Assembly: GCA_900543445.1 (NCBI GenBank)
Contig: UQRC01000001.1
Coordinates: 67,192 to 131,191 of the forward strand
DNA from: an uncultured Lachnobacterium sp.
GTDB lineage: Bacteria; Bacillota; Clostridia; Lachnospirales; Lachnospiraceae
Reading direction: 5' to 3'
Length of the DNA stretch: 64,000 bases
This document shows, in pieces, positions 41,945 to 49,982 of the stretch. The number at the start of each line of letters is the position of its first letter. Position 1 is the first letter of the stretch. The notes beneath the pieces are model-generated. The model ran no database searches. It saw nothing but the letters and a program-made list of their open reading frames with translations, and was not told the origin of the DNA. Both the position numbers and the translations under genes were made by a program.

Positions 41945-42965
41945 TAAGATCAGAGAGCAACAGAATATCAGCCGCGAGGAACTGGAACTTTTGCTGACAA
42001 CGGAGGATAAGGATGGCCTTGAGTATCTGCGAGTGTCCGCACGCGAGGTTGCGGACGCGATGTACGGCAAGCAGGTGTTTATCCGTGGGTTGATCGAATT
42101 CACAAATTATTGTAAGAATGACTGCCTGTACTGCGGAATCCGAAGGAGCAATGCGAAGGCGGATCGCTATCGGCTGACGAAGAAAGAAATTTTATCATGC
42201 TGCGATAATGGTCATGAGCTGGGCTTTCGGACGTTTGTGCTACAGGGCGGCGAGGACGGTTACTTTACTGATGATCGCATCTGTGATCTGGTTTCTTCCA
42301 TCAAAAAGCGTTATCCGGATTGTGCCGTAACGCTTTCCATCGGGGAGAAGGAGCGGGCGAGTTATCAGGCATTTTTCGATGCCGGTGCGGATCGTTATCT
42401 GCTGCGGCACGAGACGGCGGATGAGGCGCACTACCGCAGTCTGCATCCCGCGGAGATGTCACTTGCACACAGAAAGCAGTGTCTGTGGGATCTGAAGGAG
42501 ATTGGTTATCAGGTTGGCTGCGGATTCATGGTCGGTTCGCCGAATCAGACGGTGGATACGCTATATGAGGATCTGCAGTTTATCAAGGAACTGGGACCGC
42601 ACATGGTTGGAATCGGACCTTTTATTCCGCAGAAAGATACGCCTTTTGGCGAAAAGCAGGCGGGAGCGCTGGATCAGACACTCAGGCTTTTATCCATTAT
42701 AAGACTGATTCATCCGCATGTGCTTCTTCCGTCGACCACGGCTTTGGGGACGATCCATCCGCTCGGCAGGGAGAAAGGCATTCAGGCGGGAGCGAATGTT
42801 GTGATGCCGAATCTGTCGCCGGTTGCGGTACGCGGGAAGTACCAGCTTTATGACAATAAGATCTGCACCGGGGATGAGGCGGCGGAGTGCAGACACTGTA
42901 TGTCCAGACGAATGGAGAGCGTCGGTTATCAGGTTGTGGTGTCACGCGGCGACTTTGTTTCATGA
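41925..42965 (+). CDS. hydE: [FeFe] hydrogenase H-cluster radical SAM maturase HydE
   Basis: A 346-residue radical SAM enzyme with the CX3CX2C motif NYCKNDCLYCGIR (Cys63, 67, 70). Further BioB/HydE family segments are GGEDGYFTD and VGSPNQTVDTLY. HydE helps make the azadithiolate bridge of the H-cluster. Its start lies inside the previous gene, with only a weak ribosome site, suggesting coupling. The neighbours hydG and hydF confirm the role. Confidence 0.92.
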   Translation: MLHQIIDKIREQQNISREELELLLTTEDKDGLEYLRVSAREVADAMYGKQVFIRGLIEFTNYCKNDCLYCGIRRSNAKADRYRLTKKEILSCCDNGHELGFRTFVLQGGEDGYFTDDRICDLVSSIKKRYPDCAVTLSIGEKERASYQAFFDAGADRYLLRHETADEAHYRSLHPAEMSLAHRKQCLWDLKEIGYQVGCGFMVGSPNQTVDTLYEDLQFIKELGPHMVGIGPFIPQKDTPFGEKQAGALDQTLRLLSIIRLIHPHVLLPSTTALGTIHPLGREKGIQAGANVVMPNLSPVAVRGKYQLYDNKICTGDEAAECRHCMSRRMESVGYQVVVSRGDFVS

Positions 42966-42996
42966 AAATAGAGAGTAAATATACTAGGAGGAGATT

Positions 42997-44424
42997 ATGT
43001 ACGACGTAAAATCACTGAAAGCAGAGGAGTTTATCTCTGACGAGGAAATCAAGGAAACACTGGCATATGCAGATGCCAACAAGGACAACATGGAAGTGGT
43101 GGATGCCATCATTGCAAAGGCAAAGGAGCGCAAGGGACTGACGCACCGCGAGGCTTCCGTTCTGCTTGCCTGCGAGAATGAGGAGAAGATCAATGAGGTC
43201 TATGAGCTGGCGCAGCAGATCAAGAAAGATTATTACGGAAACCGCATTGTGCTTTTTGCACCACTGTATCTGTCCAATTATTGTGTCAACGGATGTGTAT
43301 ACTGTCCATATCACATGAAAAACAAGCATATCGCAAGAAAGAAGCTGACACAGGAAGAAATCGTGAAAGAAGTTACCGCTTTGCAGGATATGGGACATAA
43401 GCGTCTGGCAATCGAGGCTGGCGAGGATCCGGTCAACAACCCGATCGAGTACATCTTAGAGTGCATCAATACGATCTACAGCATCAAGCACAAGAACGGT
43501 GCAATCCGCCGCGTCAATGTCAACATCGCGGCAACGACCGTTGAGAATTACCGCAAGTTGAAGGATGCAGGAATCGGAACCTACATTCTGTTCCAGGAGA
43601 CCTATAATAGGAAAGGATACGAGGAACTGCATCCAACCGGACCAAAGCATGATTACGCATATCACACCGAGGCGATGGATCGTGCGATGGAGGGCGGCAT
43701 CGATGATGTCGGACTTGGTGTATTGTTCGGACTTGAGGGATATCGTTATGAGTTCGCAGGACTGCTCATGCATGCGGAGCATCTTGAGGCAGTACATGGT
43801 GTCGGACCACATACGATCAGTGTGCCTCGTGTGAAGAAAGCAGATGACATCGATCCGAGCGCTTTTGATAATGGAATCAGCGATGATACATTTGCCAAGA
43901 TCTGTGCACTTATCCGTATCTCCGTTCCTTATACCGGAATGATCATCTCAACCCGCGAGAGTCAGGCTGTCCGAGAGAAGGTTTTGCCGCTTGGCGTATC
44001 GCAGATCAGTGGAGCGTCCAAGACCAGTGTCGGAGGATATGCGGATCCAGAGGCTGAGAAGGAGGCTGAGGCTACTTCTGAGCAGTTCGATGTCAGCGAT
44101 CAGAGAACACTCGATGAGGTTGTCAACTGGTTGATGAAGATGGGCTATATTCCGTCATTCTGTACCGCATGCTACCGCGAGGGAAGAACCGGAGACCGTT
44201 TTATGGCGCTTTGCAAGAGCATGCAGATTTTGAATTGCTGCCATCCAAACGCTTTGATGACATTGAAGGAATATCTTGAGGATTACGCGAGCGAGGAGAC
44301 GAAGAAAATCGGTATGGAACTGATCGACCGCGAGATCGAGAAGATTACGAATCCGAAGGTAAAGCAGACAACATATGAGCATATTCACGATATTTCGGAA
44401 GGAAAGAGAGATTTCCGTTTCTAA
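42997..44424 (+). CDS. hydG: [FeFe] hydrogenase H-cluster radical SAM maturase HydG
   Basis: A 475-residue ThiH-like radical SAM enzyme that cleaves tyrosine and supplies CO and CN ligands. The N-terminal motif is CVNGCVYC (Cys96, 100, 103). The C-terminal second-cluster motif is CX2CX22C with Cys389, 392 and 415, the feature that separates HydG from ThiH. AGGAGGAG precedes the start. Confidence 0.95.
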   Translation: MYDVKSLKAEEFISDEEIKETLAYADANKDNMEVVDAIIAKAKERKGLTHREASVLLACENEEKINEVYELAQQIKKDYYGNRIVLFAPLYLSNYCVNGCVYCPYHMKNKHIARKKLTQEEIVKEVTALQDMGHKRLAIEAGEDPVNNPIEYILECINTIYSIKHKNGAIRRVNVNIAATTVENYRKLKDAGIGTYILFQETYNRKGYEELHPTGPKHDYAYHTEAMDRAMEGGIDDVGLGVLFGLEGYRYEFAGLLMHAEHLEAVHGVGPHTISVPRVKKADDIDPSAFDNGISDDTFAKICALIRISVPYTGMIISTRESQAVREKVLPLGVSQISGASKTSVGGYADPEAEKEAEATSEQFDVSDQRTLDEVVNWLMKMGYIPSFCTACYREGRTGDRFMALCKSMQILNCCHPNALMTLKEYLEDYASEETKKIGMELIDREIEKITNPKVKQTTYEHIHDISEGKRDFRF

Positions 44425-44522
44425 GTTATGAAAGAATGGCTGATACAAGTGAGCGTGGATTAGATGAACGCAAAGGAGCAGCAGGGGGACTTGCTGCTCT
44501 ATGTGCATAGAGGAGAAAAAGC

Positions 44523-45800
44523 ATGGGAACAACTTTGAATGATACACCGTCGGCGAACCGGCTGCACATCGGTGTATTTGGAAAAACGAATAGTGGAAAA
44601 TCATCGTTGATCAACGCATTCACCGGGCAGGAAGTGTCGATTGCTTCGGATGTCGCAGGAACAACGACGGATCCGGTGTATAAAGCGATGGAGATCCATC
44701 CACTCGGAGCGTGCACAATTATTGATACGGCTGGCTTTGATGATGAGAGCGAGCTTGGTGCAAAGCGTGTGGAGAAGACGAGACTTGCTGCGGAGAAGAC
44801 GGATATTGCGGTTATGGTGTTTTCTGCGGAAGTGGATTCGTCTGTTTCTGATATGACAGCAAACCGCGAAGAGAATAAATCGGAATTAAACAATATGGAA
44901 TTGTTAAAAAAATACTTCGCGCAGGAACTGAAATGGTATCAGTTTTTTAAAGAGAAAAATACCCCGGTGCTTCTGATCATCAACAAGGCGGATATTGGCG
45001 ATGCAAAGGTGTTGCAGGAATTCCTTACAACAGAGACAAACGAACAGCCGCTCATTGTAAGTTCGGTAAAGCGTGAAGGCATCGATCAGATTAAGGAAGC
45101 CTTAGCGCGAAAGGTGCCGGAGAATTTCGGGGAGCGCCTGATCACAGGAAATCTGGTCGGAGAGGATGATCTTGTCATGCTTGTTATGCCGCAGGACATC
45201 CAGGCACCGAAAGGAAGACTGATCCTGCCACAGGTGCAGACAACAAGAGAGCTCCTTGATAAGAAATGTGTGATCATGAGTGTTACTACAGATAAGTTTG
45301 TGGCGGCATTAAAGCAGTTGGTACAGCCACCGAAACTGATCATCACGGATTCCCAGGTGTTTTCCTATGTGTATGAGAATAAGCCGAAAGAAAGTATGCT
45401 GACTTCCTTTTCCGTACTTTTTGCAGCATATAAAGGAGATCTTCCTTATTATGTAGAAGGTGCAAAAACGATTGATGCATTGACAGAGCAATCGCATGTT
45501 TTGATTGCGGAATGCTGCACGCATGCACCTCTTCAGGAGGATATCGGGCGTGTGAAGATTCCGCGCATGTTAAAGAAACGTTTTGGAGAGGGGATTACCG
45601 TGGATCATGTGAGTGGAACGGATTTTCCGGAAGATTTAAGAGGATATGATCTGATCATTCAGTGTGGAGCGTGTATGTTCAACCGGAAATATGTGTTGTC
45701 ACGCATTGACCGCGCGAAGGAACAGCGGATTCCGATGACAAATTACGGAGTGACGATCGCGCATCTGACCGGAATTCTGCCACATGTTGTGATGCCGTAG
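44523..45800 (+). CDS. hydF: [FeFe] hydrogenase H-cluster maturation GTPase HydF
   Basis: A 425-residue scaffold protein. The GTPase domain has GKTNSGKS (20-27), the DTAGFDD switch and NKAD. The C-terminal cluster domain has an ECCTH segment and CGACMFN, which bind the [4Fe-4S] cluster on which the 2Fe precursor is assembled and then passed to the hydrogenase. It is 98 bp after hydG with its own AGAGGAGAA site. The hydrogenase itself is not in the window. Confidence 0.95.
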   Translation: MGTTLNDTPSANRLHIGVFGKTNSGKSSLINAFTGQEVSIASDVAGTTTDPVYKAMEIHPLGACTIIDTAGFDDESELGAKRVEKTRLAAEKTDIAVMVFSAEVDSSVSDMTANREENKSELNNMELLKKYFAQELKWYQFFKEKNTPVLLIINKADIGDAKVLQEFLTTETNEQPLIVSSVKREGIDQIKEALARKVPENFGERLITGNLVGEDDLVMLVMPQDIQAPKGRLILPQVQTTRELLDKKCVIMSVTTDKFVAALKQLVQPPKLIITDSQVFSYVYENKPKESMLTSFSVLFAAYKGDLPYYVEGAKTIDALTEQSHVLIAECCTHAPLQEDIGRVKIPRMLKKRFGEGITVDHVSGTDFPEDLRGYDLIIQCGACMFNRKYVLSRIDRAKEQRIPMTNYGVTIAHLTGILPHVVMP

Positions 45801-45806
45801 ATGAAA

Positions 45807-45832
45807 TAAGCGAGTGCCTATGCACTCGCTTA
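45807..45832. terminator. Convergent terminator
   Basis: TAAGCGAGTGC pairs with GCACTCGCTTA around CTAT. The minus-strand tail TTTCAT suits the antitoxin gene; the stem also ends the hyd operon. Confidence 0.75.
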
Positions 45833-45841
45833 AAAATGAGA

Positions 45842-46066
45842 TTATAATCCAAGTTTTTTTATAAGATCATCTTGTGAATAAGATGGTTGATATTCCGGAT
45901 CACCTGATTGATAGGCATGAAAAGCAGAAATTTCATCAGGTTCTGGAGAAACCTCTTCTGCATTATAGAGCTTGTATACATCTTGAATCATATTCCAGAC
46001 TTTTTCGGCTTCCTGATCACTCATAATAGTTACTGCGCCCATGATTCTTTCTTTTATATTTGACAT
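45842..46066 (-). CDS. Putative antitoxin of a RelE-type module
   Basis: A 74-residue acidic protein (pattern MSDQEAEKVWNMIQDVYKLY) downstream of a RelE/ParE-like toxin frame. The toxin-first order is common for this subtype. The long helical start and Pro/Asp-rich tail (SPEPDEIS, SYSQDDLIKKLGL) fit a toxin-wrapping antitoxin. I do not know a Pfam name for it. Confidence 0.6.
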   Translation of the reverse strand: MSNIKERIMGAVTIMSDQEAEKVWNMIQDVYKLYNAEEVSPEPDEISAFHAYQSGDPEYQPSYSQDDLIKKLGL

Positions 46067-46072
46067 CTATAA

Positions 46073-46314
46073 TCACACTCCTTTATATATCTGTCCACGA
46101 TTACCAATATCAATAATATCTATAATAACACCATTGATATCAAACAATACACGAAAATTGCCGATACGCAACCGATATCCATTCTGCCCTTGTAATTTCT
46201 TTATATCACCATCCTGCGGAAGCTTTGCAATTGCGGATAGAATCCGTAATTGAGTCGATCGATTTTGTTTTTCTAAAAATTTTTTGCTTTCTTACAGTAT
46301 ATAATTTGGAACAT
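46073..46314 (-). pseudogene. RelE/ParE-like toxin with frameshift
   Basis: ATG at 46314 behind GGAGGAA opens MFQIIYCKKAKNF and then stops at TAG. In the next frame the protein continues as FLEKQNRSTQLRILSAIAKL, then LQGQNGYRLRIGNFRVLFD and DIGNRGQIYKGV, ending at 46073. This is a complete RelE-family toxin missing one base in an A6/T5 run. It may be a true inactivating mutation, a sequencing error, or slippage. The intact length would be about 80 residues. Confidence 0.75.
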
Positions 46315-46406
46315 AGAGTTTCCTCCGCAGTTAGAAGTGTTGACTAAATACTAGCATATTACATTTTGAAAGTAAATAAATGATTGTACAAATTTATGTT
46401 AAAACG

Positions 46407-46435
46407 TTGCCTGTAAATTTTAATGGTGCTAGAAT
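46407..46435 (+). promoter_or_regulatory. Promoter of the second MATE gene
   Basis: TTGCCT and an extended TGCTAGAAT are separated by 17 bp. Confidence 0.6.
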
Positions 46436-46471
46436 GTTGTGGGCAAAATGTTTGAAAAGGAATGACAGAAG

Positions 46472-47842
46472 ATGGCACAGGCAGGAAAAACAAAAGAAAT
46501 GGATATGTTAAATGGTGGGCTTGCTGGCAAGCTCATCCTTTTTTCGATACCGCTTGCGGCGAGCAGTATTTTGCAGCAGCTTTTTAATTCGGCAGATGTG
46601 GCGGTCGTTGGACGATTCGCAGGTTCGCAGGCGCTTGCAGCAGTGGGAAGCTGCGTGGCTTTGGTTGGAATCTTTGTGAATCTGATCGTAGGACTTTCGG
46701 TCGGACCGAATGCAGCTTTGGCGAATCTGATCGGACAGGATAAGAGGGAGAAAATCAGTGGAATGTTGCATACGATACTGACTTTTGGAGCAATTCTTGG
46801 ACTGATTCTGATGGTACTTGGACTCGTTGCGGCAAGGTTGATTTTGTCGGTATCCGGAACACCGGATTCGGTGATGGATCAGGCACTTCTTTATATTCGC
46901 ATTTATTTTATTTGTATTCCGTTTATGACGGTGTACAATTTCGGGGCGGCAATTCTTAGAAGTTACGGAGACACACGCAGACCGATGTATTATCTGATTG
47001 TTTCCGGAACTGTCAACGTCATTCTGAATCTGGTGCTGGTTATCTGCTTTAAGCTTGGCGTTGCAGGAGTTGCGATTGCAACCGTGATCTCAAATGTGAT
47101 CAGTGCAGGTCTTGTGATCATGTGTCTGCATCGCAAAAGCGATGAGTTTCAGTTCCGGTTTGAGAAAATGCATATCGAGAAGCAGGATCTCATGAAGGTA
47201 TTGCAGATCGGTATTCCGGCAGGCGTTCAGGGAGCAATTTTTGCCATCTCCAATGTGTTTATCCAAAGCGGAATCAATTCGTTTGGGGAAGATGCAATCG
47301 CCGGTTCTTCACTTGCATTAAATTTTGAGTATTTCACGTATGATATTGCGTCTGCATTCGCGCAGGCAGCAGTTACATTTACGAGCCAGAATTATGGTGC
47401 AGGTAATCTGAAACGGTGCAAAAAAATCTTCTGGCTTTGTATGTTGTTTGGAATTGCATTTACCGAAGTCTTGAGTGTGATCTTTATGATCTGGGACGAT
47501 TTCTTTGTCAGCATTTATACGGTCAGTGAGACGGTGGCTTTATACGGACTAATCCGTATGCACCATGTATGCTCGCTCGAAGGACTGACAGCAACGTACG
47601 AGGTGGAGAGTGCTGCGCTTCGTGGAATGGGCAAGTCGTTGGAACCGTCCATTATCACGATACTCGGCACGGTCGTTTTCCGTATGATCTGGCTTGTGAC
47701 GGTATTCAAGCTGGTTCCGACTTACGATATGCTGATGAATGTGTACGTTGCGTCGTGGATCTTCACGGGAGTTGCAATTTTCATTGTCTATGTGCATCAT
47801 ATGAAGCGCGAAGAAGGACGCATGGGGCAGCAGACTTTATAA
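46472..47842 (+). CDS. MATE family efflux transporter
   Basis: A 456-residue exporter with 12 hydrophobic segments and the MATE signatures PLAASSILQQLFNSADVAVVG and NLIGQD. It is most like the DinF/NorM group of Firmicutes. AAAAGGAA lies upstream of the ATG. Its last codons overlap by six bases with the 3' end of the histidine kinase gene on the other strand, so no terminator separates them. Confidence 0.9.
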   Translation: MAQAGKTKEMDMLNGGLAGKLILFSIPLAASSILQQLFNSADVAVVGRFAGSQALAAVGSCVALVGIFVNLIVGLSVGPNAALANLIGQDKREKISGMLHTILTFGAILGLILMVLGLVAARLILSVSGTPDSVMDQALLYIRIYFICIPFMTVYNFGAAILRSYGDTRRPMYYLIVSGTVNVILNLVLVICFKLGVAGVAIATVISNVISAGLVIMCLHRKSDEFQFRFEKMHIEKQDLMKVLQIGIPAGVQGAIFAISNVFIQSGINSFGEDAIAGSSLALNFEYFTYDIASAFAQAAVTFTSQNYGAGNLKRCKKIFWLCMLFGIAFTEVLSVIFMIWDDFFVSIYTVSETVALYGLIRMHHVCSLEGLTATYEVESAALRGMGKSLEPSIITILGTVVFRMIWLVTVFKLVPTYDMLMNVYVASWIFTGVAIFIVYVHHMKREEGRMGQQTL

Positions 47843-49138
47843 AGTTGCAATAAATACAACGCCTTGCGTTGTGGCAAATGTATCCGGAAGGAAAGTGCAG
47901 TCCGACGGATCAGAAACGGTGATCCTGCCGTGATGGGCGCGCATGATCTCCTGCGCCGTGCAGAGTCCGAGTCCGAAGTGGGCGTGATCGGTGTGGGAGC
48001 TTTCCGCGCGGTAGAACCGTTCAAAAATATGCTCCTTCTCGGCATCCGGGATCGACGGACCGTCGTCTGCGACAATAAAACTCGTGGAGGTATCACTCTG
48101 CTGGAACAAAAGAAGAATCCTGCCGCCATGCGGTGTGTAGGATAACGCGTTGTCCATCAGAATCGATAAAACCTGCGTGATACGCTCCGCGTCCATCGTA
48201 CGGTTTTGACAGGCAGCATCCGGAAGGAGAAACTGTAAGCCGATCCCTTTTGAGGCGGCGAGAGATTCGTATTTTTCATAGACACCGAGCAGCAGATCGT
48301 CAGGGGAGACGGACTCTTCATGAAGGACGATGCGGTTGGCATCCGCGTTGGCAAGCAACAGCATGTCGGAGATTAGGTGCTGCATGCGAAGTCCTTCTTC
48401 GCGGATCAGCGAGAGAAAATGCCTGCGGGTCTGTTCGGAGTCAGCTTTTTCGACCGTCTCAAGCCCCGACATCATGACAGTCAGCGGTGAGCGAAGTTCG
48501 TGTGAAGCGGCAGCAACAAATTGCTGCTGTTTTTTTTGTGCAATCGCAAGAGGACGGACCATGCGCCCCGTAAAAAGCCATGAAAAAAGTATGAGCAGAG
48601 CAAGTGTCACCACATCAGCACACAACACACCGATCGCAAGCCTCCTGATCTGCGTGCTCTGGTGCAGCGTGTCATAGAGGATCACAAAGCTGAGCTGTCC
48701 GCTGTCTTTCATCAGATAACCGACCGAAGTGTAGTAGGTTCCCTGTTCTTTATCTTTGTAGGTAAATTCCCGGTGATAAATATTCTGTCCGTTGTGCATG
48801 GTAAAACAGTCATCTCCGGCTTTTGCGATCACACGGTCGCGAAGCGCATTCCAGTTGTCATCCTGCAGACGGTTGTAGTAAAGTTCTTCGCCTTTGTCGT
48901 AGAGATAGATCGTGAAATGGTGCTGTTGCTGCATCTGCCCGAGCCATTGGTAGGAGATGTAATCCTGACTTTGCAGACTGGCAGTCACGGAGACGAGTTC
49001 TTTCTGAAAAGCGGAATATCCGGTCTGCTCGATCGCTTTGCCGGCGAGGAACAGACAGGTGATGCTGAGTGCGATCAGAATTGCTCCGGTGATAACGGAG
49101 CAGAAAAAGGTTAATTGTCGATGTAATTTTTTAAACAT
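47837..49138 (-). CDS. Sensor histidine kinase
   Basis: A 433-residue two-component sensor: membrane helices at about 12-33 and 166-190 flank an extracellular domain of about 130 residues. The kinase core has phospho-acceptor His213 (AASHELRSPLT), the N box ILMDNALSYTP, DDGPSIP and FGLGL. Phosphotransfer goes to the response regulator 20 bp upstream in the same operon. The signal may be an envelope or peptide stress, as the neighbours are transport genes, but this is inferred. Confidence 0.92.
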   Translation of the reverse strand: MFKKLHRQLTFFCSVITGAILIALSITCLFLAGKAIEQTGYSAFQKELVSVTASLQSQDYISYQWLGQMQQQHHFTIYLYDKGEELYYNRLQDDNWNALRDRVIAKAGDDCFTMHNGQNIYHREFTYKDKEQGTYYTSVGYLMKDSGQLSFVILYDTLHQSTQIRRLAIGVLCADVVTLALLILFSWLFTGRMVRPLAIAQKKQQQFVAAASHELRSPLTVMMSGLETVEKADSEQTRRHFLSLIREEGLRMQHLISDMLLLANADANRIVLHEESVSPDDLLLGVYEKYESLAASKGIGLQFLLPDAACQNRTMDAERITQVLSILMDNALSYTPHGGRILLLFQQSDTSTSFIVADDGPSIPDAEKEHIFERFYRAESSHTDHAHFGLGLCTAQEIMRAHHGRITVSDPSDCTFLPDTFATTQGVVFIATL

Positions 49139-49158
49139 GTGAAAAGTGATAACTCCTT

Positions 49159-49830
49159 TTATCTGGTGAGGCGGTAACCGATGCCGCGCACGGTTTCGAT
49201 GGTTGTGTGGCTGCCGACCTGTTGCAGACGTTTGCGCACAAAATGAATATAGGTATCGAGGTTGCTTTCCTCCACCGGGGCATCACTTCCCCACACGCGG
49301 GAGAGCAGCACGAGCCGCTTTAGCACGGTCTGCGGATTTTGCAAGAAGATCTCAAGCAGCCGTCCCTCACGTCCGGATAACTGGAGACTGCCGCTTGGTC
49401 CACACAGTTCGCGCAGGCGGCTGTCGTAGGAGATGTCGGCATAGGAAAAACGGTCGCTGTCATCATAGACATGATTGCGTCTGCCGATGGAGCGGATGCG
49501 TGCGGAGAGTTCTTCGTAAGCAAACGGCTTTACCAGATAGTCGTCCGCACCGCAGTCGAGTCCTTCGACGCGGTCGTAGAGTTCGCCGAGTGCGGTGATC
49601 ATAATGACCGGTGTAGAGATTCCGGCTTTGCGCGCTTTCTGCAAGACCAGAAGTCCGTTCATGGTCGGGAGCATCCGATCGAGCAGCACCAGATCGTAGG
49701 CATCCTGCAGGAACAGATCGAGTCCGTCGCGCCCGTCCATGCAGACCTCCACTTCGTGATGCTCGCTCTCTAATTGAAAGCACAGCATTTCACACAAATT
49801 TTTATCATCCTCTATCAATAAAATCTTCAT
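49159..49830 (-). CDS. OmpR-family response regulator
   Basis: A 223-residue regulator. The receiver has the acidic pair Asp8/9, phospho-acceptor Asp51 (LLDRMLP) and Lys101. The winged helix (about 130-223) has LSGREGRLLEIFLQNP and the RVWGSDAPVEESNLDTYIHFVRKRL recognition region. The start at 49830 follows AGGAAAGGGAAA; an in-frame extension to 49911 has no support. It is divergent from the transport operon, with direct repeats between them. Confidence 0.92.
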   Translation of the reverse strand: MKILLIEDDKNLCEMLCFQLESEHHEVEVCMDGRDGLDLFLQDAYDLVLLDRMLPTMNGLLVLQKARKAGISTPVIMITALGELYDRVEGLDCGADDYLVKPFAYEELSARIRSIGRRNHVYDDSDRFSYADISYDSRLRELCGPSGSLQLSGREGRLLEIFLQNPQTVLKRLVLLSRVWGSDAPVEESNLDTYIHFVRKRLQQVGSHTTIETVRGIGYRLTR

Positions 49831-49868
49831 TTGATTTCCCTTTCCTATGTTAATCAGTATAGCAGATT

Positions 49869-49933
49869 TGTCTTTAAGAAATCTTAAAATTACTTGAAAA
49901 ATTAAAGACAACTTTAAAGAAAGATTAAAGACA
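49869..49933. promoter_or_regulatory. Candidate response-regulator binding repeats
   Basis: ATTAAAGACA occurs at 49901-49910 and 49924-49933 (23-bp period), and the inverted TGTCTTTAAG lies at 49869-49878. The second copy sits at the -35 region of the divergent operon, whose -10 is TAGTAA/CATAGT at 49952-49959. This suits OmpR-type activation. Confidence 0.5.
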
Positions 49934-49982
49934 CTTCTGTTACACTTGAGGCATAGTAAAAATGTTTAAGGAGATGGAAATC

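Noticed and set aside
46041-46253. Plus-strand frame of 70 codons over the toxin-antitoxin module
   Set aside because: It is antisense to the RelE-like sequence, which is recognisable as a protein family, and has no ribosome site.
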